Source: Nocardia speluncae NBRC 108251 (GTDB lineage Bacteria; Actinomycetota; Actinomycetes; Mycobacteriales; Mycobacteriaceae). Taken from it: a stretch of DNA of 64,000 nucleotides. A program made the position numbers and the translations under genes. This document shows, piece after piece, positions 25,396-34,276 of this stretch (position 1 is the first letter of the stretch; each line of letters opens with the position of its first letter). The notes beneath the pieces were generated by a model. The model ran no database searches. It was not told where the DNA came from and saw only the letters and a list, made by a program, of their open reading frames with translations. Location: positions 372,001 through 436,000 of the forward strand of contig NZ_BDBZ01000007.1 in the NCBI RefSeq assembly GCF_001613245.1, in the 5' to 3' direction.

Positions 25396-26192
25396 GTACC
25401 CGCCCGGGCGAGTCCCATCTGCTCGCCGGCAAGGTAGTACTGGTCTGTGGTGTCGGGCCCGATCTGGGCCGGTCGATGGCGGTGCGTTCCGCGCAGGCGG
25501 GCGCCGATGTGGTGCTCGTGGCCCGCACCGAGTCGCGGCTGCGTAGTGTCGCCGCCGAGGTGGAAGCGCTCGGCCGCAAGGCGCTGTCGGTGCCGACCGA
25601 TCTGGCCGATGCGGCGTCCCGATCCGAGATGGTGCGGCGCAGTCTGGCCTACTTCGGCCGGGTGGACGGGCTGATCAACACCGCGTTCATCCAACCGCCA
25701 CAGGAACGCCTGCTGGACACCGATCTCGATGCGATGCGCGGATGGACCGATATCAATGTCCTCGCCTCGGTCGGCCTCGTGCAATTGCTTGCCGACACCT
25801 TGACCGAGAACCGTGGCTCCGTCGTCCTGGTCAACTCGATGGTGCTGCGCAACCAGCTGCCGGGGTTCGGTGCCTACCGGATGGACAAGGCGGCGTTGCT
25901 CGCCGCGGCACGCAGCCTGTCGGTGGAGCTCGGGCCGAAGGGGGTCCGGGTGAACTCGGTCGCGCCGGGATACATCTGGGGCGACAAGGTTCGCCGGAGT
26001 TTCGAACGCCAGGCGGCGGCACGTGGGGTCGCCGCCGATGCGATCTACGAGCAGGTGGCTGCCGCGACGGATCTGAGGCGACTGCCGACACCCGATGAGA
26101 TCGCCGATGCCGCGGTCTTTCTCACCTCGGACCTGGCCAGCGGGATCTCCGGCCAGTGTCTCGATGTGAACTGTGGCCATACCCACCACTGA
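25392..26192 (+). CDS. SDR family oxidoreductase
   Basis: 266 residues. The Rossmann opening is slightly unusual: VVLVCGVGPDLGRS in place of TGxxxGIG. The NNAG position reads INTAFIQ, while catalytic Ser and YRMDK are kept. Such divergent SDRs are common in steroid catabolic operons. It sits between two sulfotransferases with a GTGA overlap to the first, which suggests it produces or consumes the hydroxyl group that is sulfated. Confidence 0.82.
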   Translation: MSTRPGESHLLAGKVVLVCGVGPDLGRSMAVRSAQAGADVVLVARTESRLRSVAAEVEALGRKALSVPTDLADAASRSEMVRRSLAYFGRVDGLINTAFIQPPQERLLDTDLDAMRGWTDINVLASVGLVQLLADTLTENRGSVVLVNSMVLRNQLPGFGAYRMDKAALLAAARSLSVELGPKGVRVNSVAPGYIWGDKVRRSFERQAAARGVAADAIYEQVAAATDLRRLPTPDEIADAAVFLTSDLASGISGQCLDVNCGHTHH

Positions 26193-26227
26193 TACGGCAC
26201 GGCGAGCGTTCGACGGAAGGGACAACC

Positions 26228-27394
26228 ATGACGACGACCCTCGGCACTCTCGAGGAACTGCATCACGCCGCGTCTGCCGGCACCGGGCTCGACGATTTCG
26301 GGAATCCCGATTACCGCGAGGCGATGCAGGTTCTGATGGAAAGCTACATCCACGACGCCGGTCTCACCGAGGCGGGTGTGCAGCGCATACGGGCAATGCT
26401 CGGGACGGTACTGGAGACCCGGCTGCGCCTCCGGCAGGCGTACACCCGCTGGCCGAAGGCGGCGGATGTCGCGATTCGGCGCCCCCTGTTCGTCACCGGC
26501 CTGCCCCGCACCGGAACCACAGCCCTGCACCGGCTGCTGTGTCTCGACCCCGCGCACCAGGGACTGGAGCACTGGCTGACAGAGGCGCCCCAACCTCGTC
26601 CACCGAAATCGTCCTGGGCCGACAACCCGGACCATCAGCGCATGCAGCAGTTCCTGGACGCGCATCACGAGGCCAAGCCGGAGATGAAGGGCATCCATTT
26701 CATGTCCCCGGACATGGTGGAGGAGTGCTGGCGCGCGGAGCGGCTGTCGATGCGGTCGATCGCGTTCCAGAACACCGCGCATCTACCGACGTACTCGGAC
26801 TGGCTCGCGGCTCGTGACATGGCCCCGGCGTACGGGGCCCACCGGGAGATGCTCCGGATGATCGGGCTCGACGACCTCGACCGTCGCTGGGTGTTGAAGA
26901 GTCCCAGTCACCTGTTCGGTCTCGACGCCCTGATGGCCACCTATCCCGATGCGCTGGTGATCCAGACGCACCGCCACCCGCGCACCATCGTGGCCTCGGT
27001 AAGCAGCCTGAACCACAGTGCCAGCGCGGGCACATCGACTGTCTTCACCGCCGATGTGGTCGGTCGCGACTGCCTGGACCTGTGGGCGCGCGGAGCCGAG
27101 ACCTTTCGCGCGGCCCGGCAGAAGTATGACTCCGCCCAGTTCGCCGACGTGTACTACGAGGACTTCGTCGCCGATGCGCCGGGCGTGGTCGAGGCGATCT
27201 ACCGGCAGTTCGGCCTGCCCTCGAGCCGCGAGGTGCACGCCGGGGTCGCCGCGAGCCACGAGCAGAGCAAGGCCGACGAGCGCCGGCCGGTACATCACTA
27301 CTCCTTATCCGATTTCGGACTGACCGAGTCCGAAGTGGACGCGAAATTCGCAGGCTACGTGGACGAGTACTTCTCGGCCACCGCAGCGCACTGA
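26228..27394 (+). CDS. PAPS-dependent sulfotransferase, copy 3 (divergent)
   Basis: 388 residues. The phosphosulfate loop FVTGLPRTGTTALHRLL is near residue 88, and the 3'-phosphate segment is QTHRHPRTIVASVSS. It is more divergent than copies 1 and 2, lacking their DQT block, and probably accepts a different hydroxyl. ATG at 26228 follows GGAAGGG. Part of the 24145-27946 operon. Confidence 0.85.
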   Translation: MTTTLGTLEELHHAASAGTGLDDFGNPDYREAMQVLMESYIHDAGLTEAGVQRIRAMLGTVLETRLRLRQAYTRWPKAADVAIRRPLFVTGLPRTGTTALHRLLCLDPAHQGLEHWLTEAPQPRPPKSSWADNPDHQRMQQFLDAHHEAKPEMKGIHFMSPDMVEECWRAERLSMRSIAFQNTAHLPTYSDWLAARDMAPAYGAHREMLRMIGLDDLDRRWVLKSPSHLFGLDALMATYPDALVIQTHRHPRTIVASVSSLNHSASAGTSTVFTADVVGRDCLDLWARGAETFRAARQKYDSAQFADVYYEDFVADAPGVVEAIYRQFGLPSSREVHAGVAASHEQSKADERRPVHHYSLSDFGLTESEVDAKFAGYVDEYFSATAAH

Positions 27395-27415
27395 GGAAGC
27401 TCACAAGGAGGAATC

Positions 27416-27946
27416 ATGGTTGACCTGAACGATATCGAGCAGCTGCGCAACGACATCCGGATCCTGAAGGACATCGAAGCGATCAAGCGTGTCAAACACG
27501 CCTACTTCCGGTGCCTGGACACGGCGAACCTGACCGAGATGCGGGAGCTGCTGCACCCACGGTTGCGCTCGAAGATGGCCGGCGGGCATTATCTCCTCGA
27601 ATTCGACAACCGGGACGACTACCTGGAGATGCTGGCCAACTCGTTCAACTCGGAATTCGTCGGCCAGCACACCGGGCACCACCCCGAGATCGACATCCTC
27701 AGCGAGACCGAGGCAACCGGGAAGTGGTATCTCGCCGATATCGCGATGAGCTTTCGGCAGCAGAGCACCACGGTGGGTACCGCCATCTACACCGACAGGT
27801 ACCTGAAGACCGATGGTGTCTGGCAGATCAGCGAGACCGGATACTTCCGGATCTACGAAACCGTCACCGCGACACCGGAACCGCCGGAGCTGACCGTGCA
27901 CTACCTGGCAGAGCACGGCCGCAGACTGCCCGCACAGCAGGCGTGA
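27416..27946 (+). CDS. SnoaL-like / NTF2-fold protein
   Basis: 176 residues beginning with a charged helix (IEQLRNDIRILKDIEAIKRV) typical of SnoaL_4-type proteins, then YFRCLDTANLTEM and strands including WYLADIAMSF. The family includes aromatic-ring dioxygenase beta-subunit-like and dehydratase-like members; function not predicted. AAGGAGGA precedes the ATG by a few bases. Last gene of the sulfotransferase operon; faces the EthD gene 15 bp away. Confidence 0.75.
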   Translation: MVDLNDIEQLRNDIRILKDIEAIKRVKHAYFRCLDTANLTEMRELLHPRLRSKMAGGHYLLEFDNRDDYLEMLANSFNSEFVGQHTGHHPEIDILSETEATGKWYLADIAMSFRQQSTTVGTAIYTDRYLKTDGVWQISETGYFRIYETVTATPEPPELTVHYLAEHGRRLPAQQA

Positions 27947-27961
27947 GCGCGCCGGCGACGC

Positions 27962-28669
27962 TCAGCCGAAGGGGGAGCCGATCACGAAACGGCTGGTGGG
28001 CATGACGCCGGTCGCGGCGCCGTCGAGGAAGGCCGAGACGCTCTGGGACATCAGGCCCTGCCGGCGGGCGAGTTCATCGGGGTCGCCACCGCTGCCGTAG
28101 AACGCGTGCTGGTCGGTGGCTGCCTCGAGGGGGAAGAGCTCCTCGACGATGCCGTCGACCGGAAACGTGTTCGGAGTGAGGCTGCGTACCACCGTGTTCT
28201 GGATGTAGCCGAATGTCGACTGAGTCCGGATCGCCACCGTGGTGTGGTGGTTGTGCCATCGGTCCAGCCACTGCGCCGGCGCCATCGCTTCCGGGCGCCG
28301 GATGAAGGCGATGTTGGACAGGCCAGGAGTCCGGGCGCCCGGTGCGGTCGCCGGTGGCGTCAGCGGGACGCTCTCCGTCACCAGCCAGCCGGCGATCTCA
28401 CGGGCGACGGACTGTAGAGCTGTCTCGAGCGGGTGACGCACCTCGTCACGCCAGCTGTCGACCCAGAGACTGACGACGGCATCCGCGGCCTTTCCCCACG
28501 GGGCCCTGTTGAGCGTCGCGTTCGCGACGTCGGCATCGGTGACGTTGACCTGTATGCCGCGCGCTCCGGCTTTCCCGAGCGCCTGCGCGAGGTCACCTCT
28601 CAGCGCCGCGGACAGCCGTGCGGCACTGTTGTCCTCGTGCCGCCAGAGGACATAGATCAGCTTCTCCAT
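27962..28669 (-). CDS. EthD-like dimeric alpha-beta barrel protein
   Basis: 235 residues, about twice a single EthD domain. Begins MEKLIYVLWRHED; the second half has AFIRRPEAMAPAQWLDRWHNHHT, the EthD pattern in which the HNHH segment follows a Trp-rich helix. Probably two fused ferredoxin-like domains. ATG at 28669 follows AAGGAG. Second gene of a minus-strand pair with the SDR at 28708, expressed from the bidirectional dyad promoter. Confidence 0.7.
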   Translation of the reverse strand: MEKLIYVLWRHEDNSAARLSAALRGDLAQALGKAGARGIQVNVTDADVANATLNRAPWGKAADAVVSLWVDSWRDEVRHPLETALQSVAREIAGWLVTESVPLTPPATAPGARTPGLSNIAFIRRPEAMAPAQWLDRWHNHHTTVAIRTQSTFGYIQNTVVRSLTPNTFPVDGIVEELFPLEAATDQHAFYGSGGDPDELARRQGLMSQSVSAFLDGAATGVMPTSRFVIGSPFG

Positions 28670-28707
28670 GATTTCTCCTTGTGTGTGTACAGCTGATTGG
28701 GCGAACC

Positions 28708-29472
28708 TCAGAAGGACGCGCGCGCTCCGCCGTCGACACGGATCTCGGAGGCATTCCAATACTTCGCCTCTTCGGAGGCTGCGAAGGCGATGAATCCCGC
28801 CATATCGGCGGCGTTGCCCGACTCCTCCTGGCCCCAGAGATGGATCAAGCGCGAATACCAGTCGCCCTGGTAATCCTTCACCTGGTCCCAGATTTCCCAC
28901 ATCATTCTGGTTTGCACCCCGGAGGGCGAGATCGGTACGACGCGGATGCGGCGGGGGGCGAGTTCGACGGCCATGGTGAACGATGCCGAGACCAGGGCGG
29001 CCTTTGATCCGGCGTATGCCGCCATCGTCGGGACTGCCTGGGTGCCCGAGCTCGAACAGATGTTGATGATCGAGCTGTTGTCGGGGACGTACGGCAGCGC
29101 CTGATTGATCAGCCGCAGCGGGCCGAGGAAGTTCACCTGGTTGATCTCGCGGGCCACGTCGGGATCGAAGTCGTCGATCGGGGTCCGGAGGGTGACACCG
29201 GCGATATTGCAGATGATGTCGATCCGGCCGTCGAGATACACCGCGGCCGCCCGGACAGCGTCGACGATCGATGTGTCCTCGAGCATGTCCACGTGATGTG
29301 AACCGAAGCGGGCCGGGTCCGTGACGAGGTTCCCGGTCTCTTCGAGGTTGGCGATATTGCGGCCGAGCCCGAAAACGGTTGCTCCTTCGGTGATGAAGCG
29401 TGCTGCGGTGGCCTGGCCGATGCCGGCCGATGCACCCGTGATGAGAACGTTCTTGCCTTCGAACCGGTTCAT
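28708..29472 (-). CDS. SDR family oxidoreductase, paralogue of the gene at 12273
   Basis: 254 residues: MNRFEGKNVLITGASAGIG, NIAGVTLRTP, catalytic YAGSK and the ending EIRVDGGARASF, matching the SDR at 12273 from end to end. Likely hydroxysteroid or hydroxyacyl dehydrogenase. ATG at 29472 is chosen where the homologous sequence begins. Divergent from cysD; the shared dyad lies 29 bp from a perfect TAACGT -10 in this direction. Confidence 0.85.
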   Translation of the reverse strand: MNRFEGKNVLITGASAGIGQATAARFITEGATVFGLGRNIANLEETGNLVTDPARFGSHHVDMLEDTSIVDAVRAAAVYLDGRIDIICNIAGVTLRTPIDDFDPDVAREINQVNFLGPLRLINQALPYVPDNSSIINICSSSGTQAVPTMAAYAGSKAALVSASFTMAVELAPRRIRVVPISPSGVQTRMMWEIWDQVKDYQGDWYSRLIHLWGQEESGNAADMAGFIAFAASEEAKYWNASEIRVDGGARASF

Positions 29473-29518
29473 ATCGCTCCGTAGTGTTCGGCGCATGCGC
29501 GCCCGTGGTCGAGTCGTG

Positions 29519-29603
29519 ACGTTATGTGGCCCCGGTCACCTTCCGTCCAGCTATCTCGATCACTGGGATGTAGTGGGTCCGGTCACGTGGACAGAACTAG
29601 CGT
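29519..29603. promoter_or_regulatory. Symmetric bidirectional dyad promoter between the SDR and cysD
   Basis: Central dyad TCTCG-ATCAC-TGGGA (29554-29568). To the right, 29 bp lead to TAGCGT (29598-29603) for cysD. To the left, again exactly 29 bp lead to TAACGT on the minus strand (29524-29519) for the SDR-EthD operon. Both hexamers fit TANNNT. Confidence 0.75.
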
Positions 29604-29695
29604 TCGGCAGCACGGCGGTTCTTCGGAGCCGTGGCATATGTGACCGGACATTTCGGCGGTGTATGTCGAACAGCAATTGTGAAGGGGCCAAACCG

Positions 29696-30610
29696 ATGAG
29701 CACCGTTCAATCCGATTACCGGCTGAGTCAACTCGATCAGCTCGAGGCGGAATCGATCCATATCTTCCGCGAGGTCGCGGCCGAGTTCGAGAAGCCGGTG
29801 CTGATGTTCTCCGGGGGCAAGGACTCCATCGTGATGCTCCGGCTTGCCGAGAAGGCCTTCTTCCCCGCGAAGCTGCCCTTCCCGATTCTTCAGGTCGATA
29901 CCGGATTCGACTTTCCCGAAGTGCTCTGCTCGAGGGACAACTGGGTCGATCGACTGGGCCTTCGCCTGATCGTGGCCGGCGTCGACGACGCCATCGAGAA
30001 GGGGGTGATTGTCGACGACGGTAAGACCAGCCGCAACCGCATGCAGATCGGGACGCTGTTGCACGCGCTGGAGACCGAGGGTTTCACCGCCGCATTCGGT
30101 GGCGGGCGCCGGGACGAGGAAAAGGCCCGCGCGAAGGAACGGGTCTACTCACACCGCGACGAGTTCGGTCAGTGGGACCCCAAGCTCCAGCGGCCCGAGC
30201 TGTGGAACCTCTACAACGGGCGGATCCATCCCGGTGAGCATATGCGGATCTTCCCGATCTCGAACTGGACCGAGTTGGATATTTGGCACTACATCGGCCG
30301 GGAGAATATCGAAATCCCCTCGATCTACTTCTCCCACCAGCGTGAGGTCATCGAGCGCGACGGGATGTTGCTCTCGGCCTCCGACGCTGTCCGGCCCCGC
30401 GCCGGCGAGAAGATCGAGACACGGACCGTCCGGTTCCGCACGGTCGGCGATATGACGCTCACCGGTTGCGTCGAATCAACGGCCGACACAGTCGAGAAAA
30501 TCATCGACGAGATCGCCATCGCCCGGGTCACCGAGCGGGGTGCCACCCGGGGCGACGACCGGTTCTCCGAGGCAGCGATGGAAGACCGCAAGAAGGAAGG
30601 TTATTTCTGA
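29696..30610 (+). CDS. cysD: Sulfate adenylyltransferase subunit 2
   Basis: 304 residues, the normal CysD length. The N-type ATP pyrophosphatase motif is FSGGKDSIVML (about 39-49), followed by QVDTGFDFPE and the conserved GGGRRDEEKARAKER. With CysN it forms ATP sulfurylase, making APS from ATP and sulfate. ATG at 29696 follows GAAGGGG. Its stop overlaps the cysN start by one base. Location in a catabolic island, with no APS reductase or sulfite reductase nearby, argues that it serves sulfotransferase chemistry rather than general assimilation; the dyad promoter supports this. Confidence 0.95.
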   Translation: MSTVQSDYRLSQLDQLEAESIHIFREVAAEFEKPVLMFSGGKDSIVMLRLAEKAFFPAKLPFPILQVDTGFDFPEVLCSRDNWVDRLGLRLIVAGVDDAIEKGVIVDDGKTSRNRMQIGTLLHALETEGFTAAFGGGRRDEEKARAKERVYSHRDEFGQWDPKLQRPELWNLYNGRIHPGEHMRIFPISNWTELDIWHYIGRENIEIPSIYFSHQREVIERDGMLLSASDAVRPRAGEKIETRTVRFRTVGDMTLTGCVESTADTVEKIIDEIAIARVTERGATRGDDRFSEAAMEDRKKEGYF

Positions 30611-31902
30611 TGTCCCGGATGGTTGACGAGATCCCGAACGCCGAACGCTCGATGGACCTGCTGCGGTTCGCGACCGCGGGCTCTGTCGATGATGGCAAGT
30701 CGACCCTGATCGGGCGGCTGCTGCTGGACTCGAAGTCGATCTTCGAGGACCAGCTGGAGGCTGTTGCGGCCACCAGCCAGGACAAGGGCTACGACTACAC
30801 CGACCTGGCGTTGCTCACCGACGGACTCCGCTCCGAGCGTGAGCAGGGCATCACCATCGACGTGGCCTACCGCTACTTCGCCACGCCGGCACGCAAGTTC
30901 ATCATCGCCGACACCCCGGGGCATGTGCAGTACACCCGCAATATGGTCACCGGTGCCTCGACCGCCGACCTCGGCCTGGTGCTGGTCGATGCCCGTCAGG
31001 GCCTGACCGAGCAGTCGCGGCGCCATGCGGTGTTGCTGTCCCTGCTCCGCGTCCCGCACTTGGTGCTCGCTGTCAACAAAATGGACCTGGTCGACTACGA
31101 CCAGGAGGTATTCGCCAGGATCCACAAGGAGTTCACCGCCTTCGCCACCAAACTGAACATCCCCGACCTCACGGTGATCCCGCTGTCTGCCCTCAAGGGT
31201 GACAATGTGGTCACCCGATCGGACAACATGGACTGGTACCAGGGACCATCCCTGATGCACCACCTGGAGAACGTCCATGTCGCTTCCGACCGCGATCTGG
31301 TGACCTCGAGGTTCCCGGTGCAGTACGTGATCCGCCCCAAGTCGGACGACTTCCACGACTACCGTGGCTATGCCGGACAGCTGGCGGGCGGGGTGCTGAA
31401 AAAGGGCGATGACGTGATCGTCCTACCCAGTGGCATGACATCGAAGGTTGCTTCGATCGACCTGTACGACAACGAGATCGACCAGGCTTTCCCGCCTATG
31501 TCGGTCACCGTGCGCCTCACCGACGACGTGGATGTCTCCCGTGGCGACATGATTGCACGGGCGAACAATGCGCCGAAGCCTTCCCAGGACATCGACGCAA
31601 TGATCTGCTGGATGACCAACGAGCCACTGCGCGCGCGCCGGAAGTTGGCGATCAAGCATACGACCCGCACGGGCCGGGCCGTAATCAAGGAGATCGGCTA
31701 TCGCCTCGACGTGAACAGCCTGCACCGTGACCTGGACACCGGCGAACTGGGGCTGAACGAGATCGGCCGGGTGAAGCTGCGCACGACGGTTCCGCTGCTG
31801 TGTGACCCGTACTCGAAGAACCGGACCACGGGGTCGTTCATCCTGGTAGACGAGGCCACCGGGGTCACCGTCGGTGCCGGGATGATCAACGACGCCGACT
31901 GA
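30610..31902 (+). CDS. cysN: Sulfate adenylyltransferase subunit 1 (GTPase), without APS kinase domain
   Basis: 430 residues. GTPase motifs: AGSVDDGKST (G1, about 23-32), DTPGH (G3) and NKMD (G4), followed by the EF-Tu-like barrel domains. The protein ends after these domains, so it lacks the C-terminal APS kinase that is fused in mycobacterial CysNC. It stimulates CysD by GTP hydrolysis. PAPS for the three sulfotransferases therefore needs a cysC-type kinase encoded outside the window. ATG at 30610 overlaps the cysD stop. Confidence 0.94.
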   Translation: MSRMVDEIPNAERSMDLLRFATAGSVDDGKSTLIGRLLLDSKSIFEDQLEAVAATSQDKGYDYTDLALLTDGLRSEREQGITIDVAYRYFATPARKFIIADTPGHVQYTRNMVTGASTADLGLVLVDARQGLTEQSRRHAVLLSLLRVPHLVLAVNKMDLVDYDQEVFARIHKEFTAFATKLNIPDLTVIPLSALKGDNVVTRSDNMDWYQGPSLMHHLENVHVASDRDLVTSRFPVQYVIRPKSDDFHDYRGYAGQLAGGVLKKGDDVIVLPSGMTSKVASIDLYDNEIDQAFPPMSVTVRLTDDVDVSRGDMIARANNAPKPSQDIDAMICWMTNEPLRARRKLAIKHTTRTGRAVIKEIGYRLDVNSLHRDLDTGELGLNEIGRVKLRTTVPLLCDPYSKNRTTGSFILVDEATGVTVGAGMINDAD

Positions 31903-31923
31903 ATGACGAGCGAGGAAGTGGCG

Positions 31924-32670
31924 ATGGGAAAGCTCGACGGAAGGGTCGCGATCGTTAGCGGCGGAGCCCGAGGCATGGGCGCGTCCCATGTACGCGGGTT
32001 GCTGCGTGAGGGCGCCCAGGTTGTCTTCGGCGATGTATTGGAGGACGAGGGGCGGCTGCTGGAGAAGGAGCTGGGGCAGGATTGCCGGTTCCTGCCGCAC
32101 GATGCCACCTCGGAGGACGGCTGGTCGGCGATCGTCGACCTCACCGTGACGACGTTCGGTAAAGTCGACATCTTGGTCAACAATGCCGGGATCCTCGGTT
32201 TCGGCGCCCTGGATACGATGACCCTCGCGGATTTCCGCCGGATAATCGAGGTCAACCTGGTCTCTCAGTGGCTCGGGCTGAAGTATGTGAGTGCGGTGAT
32301 GGCACGGGGTGGGTCGATCGTCAATATCTCCTCACTGAACGGGCTTGTCGGGGGGATGAATCTGACCGGCTACAGTGCCAGTAAGTTCGGTGTCACCGGA
32401 CTGACCAAATCGGCGGCGATCGAATTGGGGCCCAAGGGAATCCGGGTCAACTCCGTGCACCCGGGCGGCGTCGCGACACCCATGCTCGGCAAGGGCGAGG
32501 ACGAGGTCGAAGCCCCCGACGGCCCGATGTCGAAGATCGCGATTCCACGCCTTGCGAAGGCGAGCGAGGTCACCGAGATGGTGCTGTTCCTGGCGAGCGA
32601 CAGTTCGAGTTTCTCGACCGGTTCGGAGTTCGTGATCGACGGCGGCATGAGCGCCGGCGCGGGGTTCTGA
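31924..32670 (+). CDS. SDR oxidoreductase, 3-alpha/20-beta-hydroxysteroid-dehydrogenase-like
   Basis: 248 residues: VSGGARGMGASH for the cofactor, NNAG, ISSLNG with YSASK as active site, and FVIDGGMSAG at the end. The opening GKLDGRVAIVSGGARGMG and the overall pattern resemble bacterial 3-alpha,20-beta-hydroxysteroid dehydrogenases and FabG-like enzymes. ATG at 31924 is preferred over 31903 because GAGGAAG lies five bases upstream of it and the fold starts there. Third gene of the cysDN operon. Confidence 0.83.
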   Translation: MGKLDGRVAIVSGGARGMGASHVRGLLREGAQVVFGDVLEDEGRLLEKELGQDCRFLPHDATSEDGWSAIVDLTVTTFGKVDILVNNAGILGFGALDTMTLADFRRIIEVNLVSQWLGLKYVSAVMARGGSIVNISSLNGLVGGMNLTGYSASKFGVTGLTKSAAIELGPKGIRVNSVHPGGVATPMLGKGEDEVEAPDGPMSKIAIPRLAKASEVTEMVLFLASDSSSFSTGSEFVIDGGMSAGAGF

Positions 32671-32734
32671 GCCACTCGGATTCCCGCCGATCGGGAAGAT
32701 CTCCAAGCCCCGTGGCAACCCGCAAGACCGGAAA

Positions 32735-32769
32735 GGGCCCGAAATCCCGATCATCAGGATTTCGGGCCC
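32735..32769 (+). terminator. Long hairpin after the cysDN-SDR operon
   Basis: 13-bp perfect arms (32735-32747 and 32757-32769) around a 9-base loop. Probable terminator for the upstream operon, although the following bases are only weakly T-rich. The dyad of the kshA promoter lies within it. Confidence 0.6.
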
Positions 32770-32794
32770 TGGTTCTGTCTACGGCATTTATCGT
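32745..32794 (+). promoter_or_regulatory. Dyad-type promoter of kshA
   Basis: TCCCG-ATCAT-CAGGA (32745-32759), exactly 29 bp, TATCGT (32789-32794). The leader to ATG 32858 is about 57 bases and contains AGGAGG. Confidence 0.6.
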
Positions 32795-32857
32795 TCCCGG
32801 ACGAGTAGCAGGAGCACGACGAGAGTCGTTGCCCGCGAACACAGGAGGATAGCCGAC

Positions 32858-34024
32858 ATGTCGGTTGCCGAGATCAATCCGGACGAAGTTCGCAACATCG
32901 AAGCTGCGGATATCGAGACCCGTTTCGCGCGAGGCTGGCACTGCCTGGGCCTGGCGAAGAAATTCCGCGACGGTGAACCCCATTCGATCCAGGCCTTCGG
33001 CCAGAAACTGGTGGTCTTCACCGGCATGGACGCCACGATCAACGTGCTCGACGCGTACTGCCGCCATATGGGCGGTGACCTGTCCCAGGGCACCGTCAAG
33101 GGCAACGAGATCGCGTGCCCGTTCCACGACTGGCGCTGGGGCGGCGACGGTCGCTGCAAGCAGATCCCCTACGCCCGACGTGTTCCCTTGCTTGCCCGTA
33201 CGGCCACCTGGCCGACCCTGGAGCAGGACGGCATGCTCTTCGTGTGGAACGACCCCGAGGGCAACCCACCGCCTGCGGAGGTGACCATCCCGGTCATCGG
33301 CAAATTCGATGACGGCGAGTGGACCGACTGGGTGTGGAACGAGATGGTCGTGCACACCAACGCCCGCGAGGTGATCGACAACGTCGTGGACATGGCGCAT
33401 TTCTTCTACGTCCACAAGAGCTTCCCGACGTACTTCAAGAACATTTTCGAGGGACACGTCGCGACGCAGTATTTCGACGGCGTGCAGCGTGCGGACGTCC
33501 TGCACCAGGTGGACGAGGCGCGGGACCCCGACGCGCCGAAGTTCATCGGCTCCACGTCCGAGGCCGCCTACTTCGGGCCTTCGTTCATGATCGACTACCT
33601 CGACCACGAATTCGAGGACGGGTCCAACCCCTCGGTCCTGATCAACGCCCACTATCCGATCGACAACAACAGCTTCATGCTGCACTTCGGGTTGCGGGTG
33701 AAACGTCGTCCGGGCATGTCGGCGGAAGCCGCGGAGGCCGGTGCGCAGAAGACCGGACAGGGCATCCTGGCCGGATTCATGCAGGACGTCGAGATCTGGC
33801 GCAACAAGACCCGGATCGACAACCCGCTGCTGTGCGAGGAGGACGGGCCGGTCTATCAGCTGCGTCGCTGGTATCAGCAGTTCTACGTCGACGTCGCCGA
33901 TATCACCCCCGAGATGACCGACCGGTTCGAGTTCGAGATCGACACCACGATGCCGGTCGAGGCCTGGCGCGCCGAGGTCGCTGCGAACATCGCCCAGCGG
34001 GAGACCGCGATCTCGCCCGCGTGA
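32858..34024 (+). CDS. kshA: 3-ketosteroid 9-alpha-hydroxylase, oxygenase component
   Basis: 388 residues, end-to-end similar in sequence to mycobacterial KshA. Rieske ligands are Cys68, His70, Cys87 and His90 (CRH and CPFHDWRWGG); mononuclear iron ligands are Asp178, His181 and His186 in VVDMAHFFYVH, with a further Asp near 310 in QDVEIW. Adds the 9-alpha hydroxyl to androstenedione-type or side-chain-bearing 3-ketosteroids, which together with KstD opens ring B. Needs the reductase KshB, encoded at 35970. AGGAGG precedes the ATG. Single-gene unit between a hairpin-dyad promoter and the terminator at 34031. Confidence 0.93.
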   Translation: MSVAEINPDEVRNIEAADIETRFARGWHCLGLAKKFRDGEPHSIQAFGQKLVVFTGMDATINVLDAYCRHMGGDLSQGTVKGNEIACPFHDWRWGGDGRCKQIPYARRVPLLARTATWPTLEQDGMLFVWNDPEGNPPPAEVTIPVIGKFDDGEWTDWVWNEMVVHTNAREVIDNVVDMAHFFYVHKSFPTYFKNIFEGHVATQYFDGVQRADVLHQVDEARDPDAPKFIGSTSEAAYFGPSFMIDYLDHEFEDGSNPSVLINAHYPIDNNSFMLHFGLRVKRRPGMSAEAAEAGAQKTGQGILAGFMQDVEIWRNKTRIDNPLLCEEDGPVYQLRRWYQQFYVDVADITPEMTDRFEFEIDTTMPVEAWRAEVAANIAQRETAISPA

Positions 34025-34030
34025 GCAGCC

Positions 34031-34057
34031 GTCCGGGCGCGGTGTCCGCGCCCGGAC
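34031..34057 (+). terminator. Hairpin terminator after kshA
   Basis: 12-bp perfect arms (34031-34042 and 34046-34057) with a 3-base loop, six bases after the kshA stop. Confidence 0.8.
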
Positions 34058-34218
34058 AGGGGGCGAATCGAAAGCTTCGAGGTTCAGGATTACTCGGTGA
34101 ATAGTGTTTCGAGAGCATCATTTTCAACCAGTGGGACAGAGCGGTCCGGTAAATGGTCAGCTCATGACGGTACTGCCGTGGTCAGCGCGCGAACATCCGG
34201 AGCGGGTGGTCTGGATGG

Positions 34219-34268
34219 TCCCGCTGATCGAGAAAGTTCCGGTTTCGCCGCGGGGGCATAACTAGCTT
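34219..34268 (+). promoter_or_regulatory. Dyad-type promoter of the kstD-kshB operon, leaderless
   Basis: TCCCG-CTGAT-CGAGA (34219-34233), 29 bp, TAGCTT (34263-34268), then eight bases to the kstD ATG, so the message is probably leaderless. Confidence 0.7.
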
Positions 34269-34276
34269 CAACGGCT

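Noticed and set aside
32682..32696. Perfect dyad TCCCG-CCGAT-CGGGA just after the SDR stop as another promoter
   Set aside because: At 29 bp the hexamer is GACCGG, not a -10, and a better dyad with TATCGT lies 60 bp downstream. May simply be a small hairpin.
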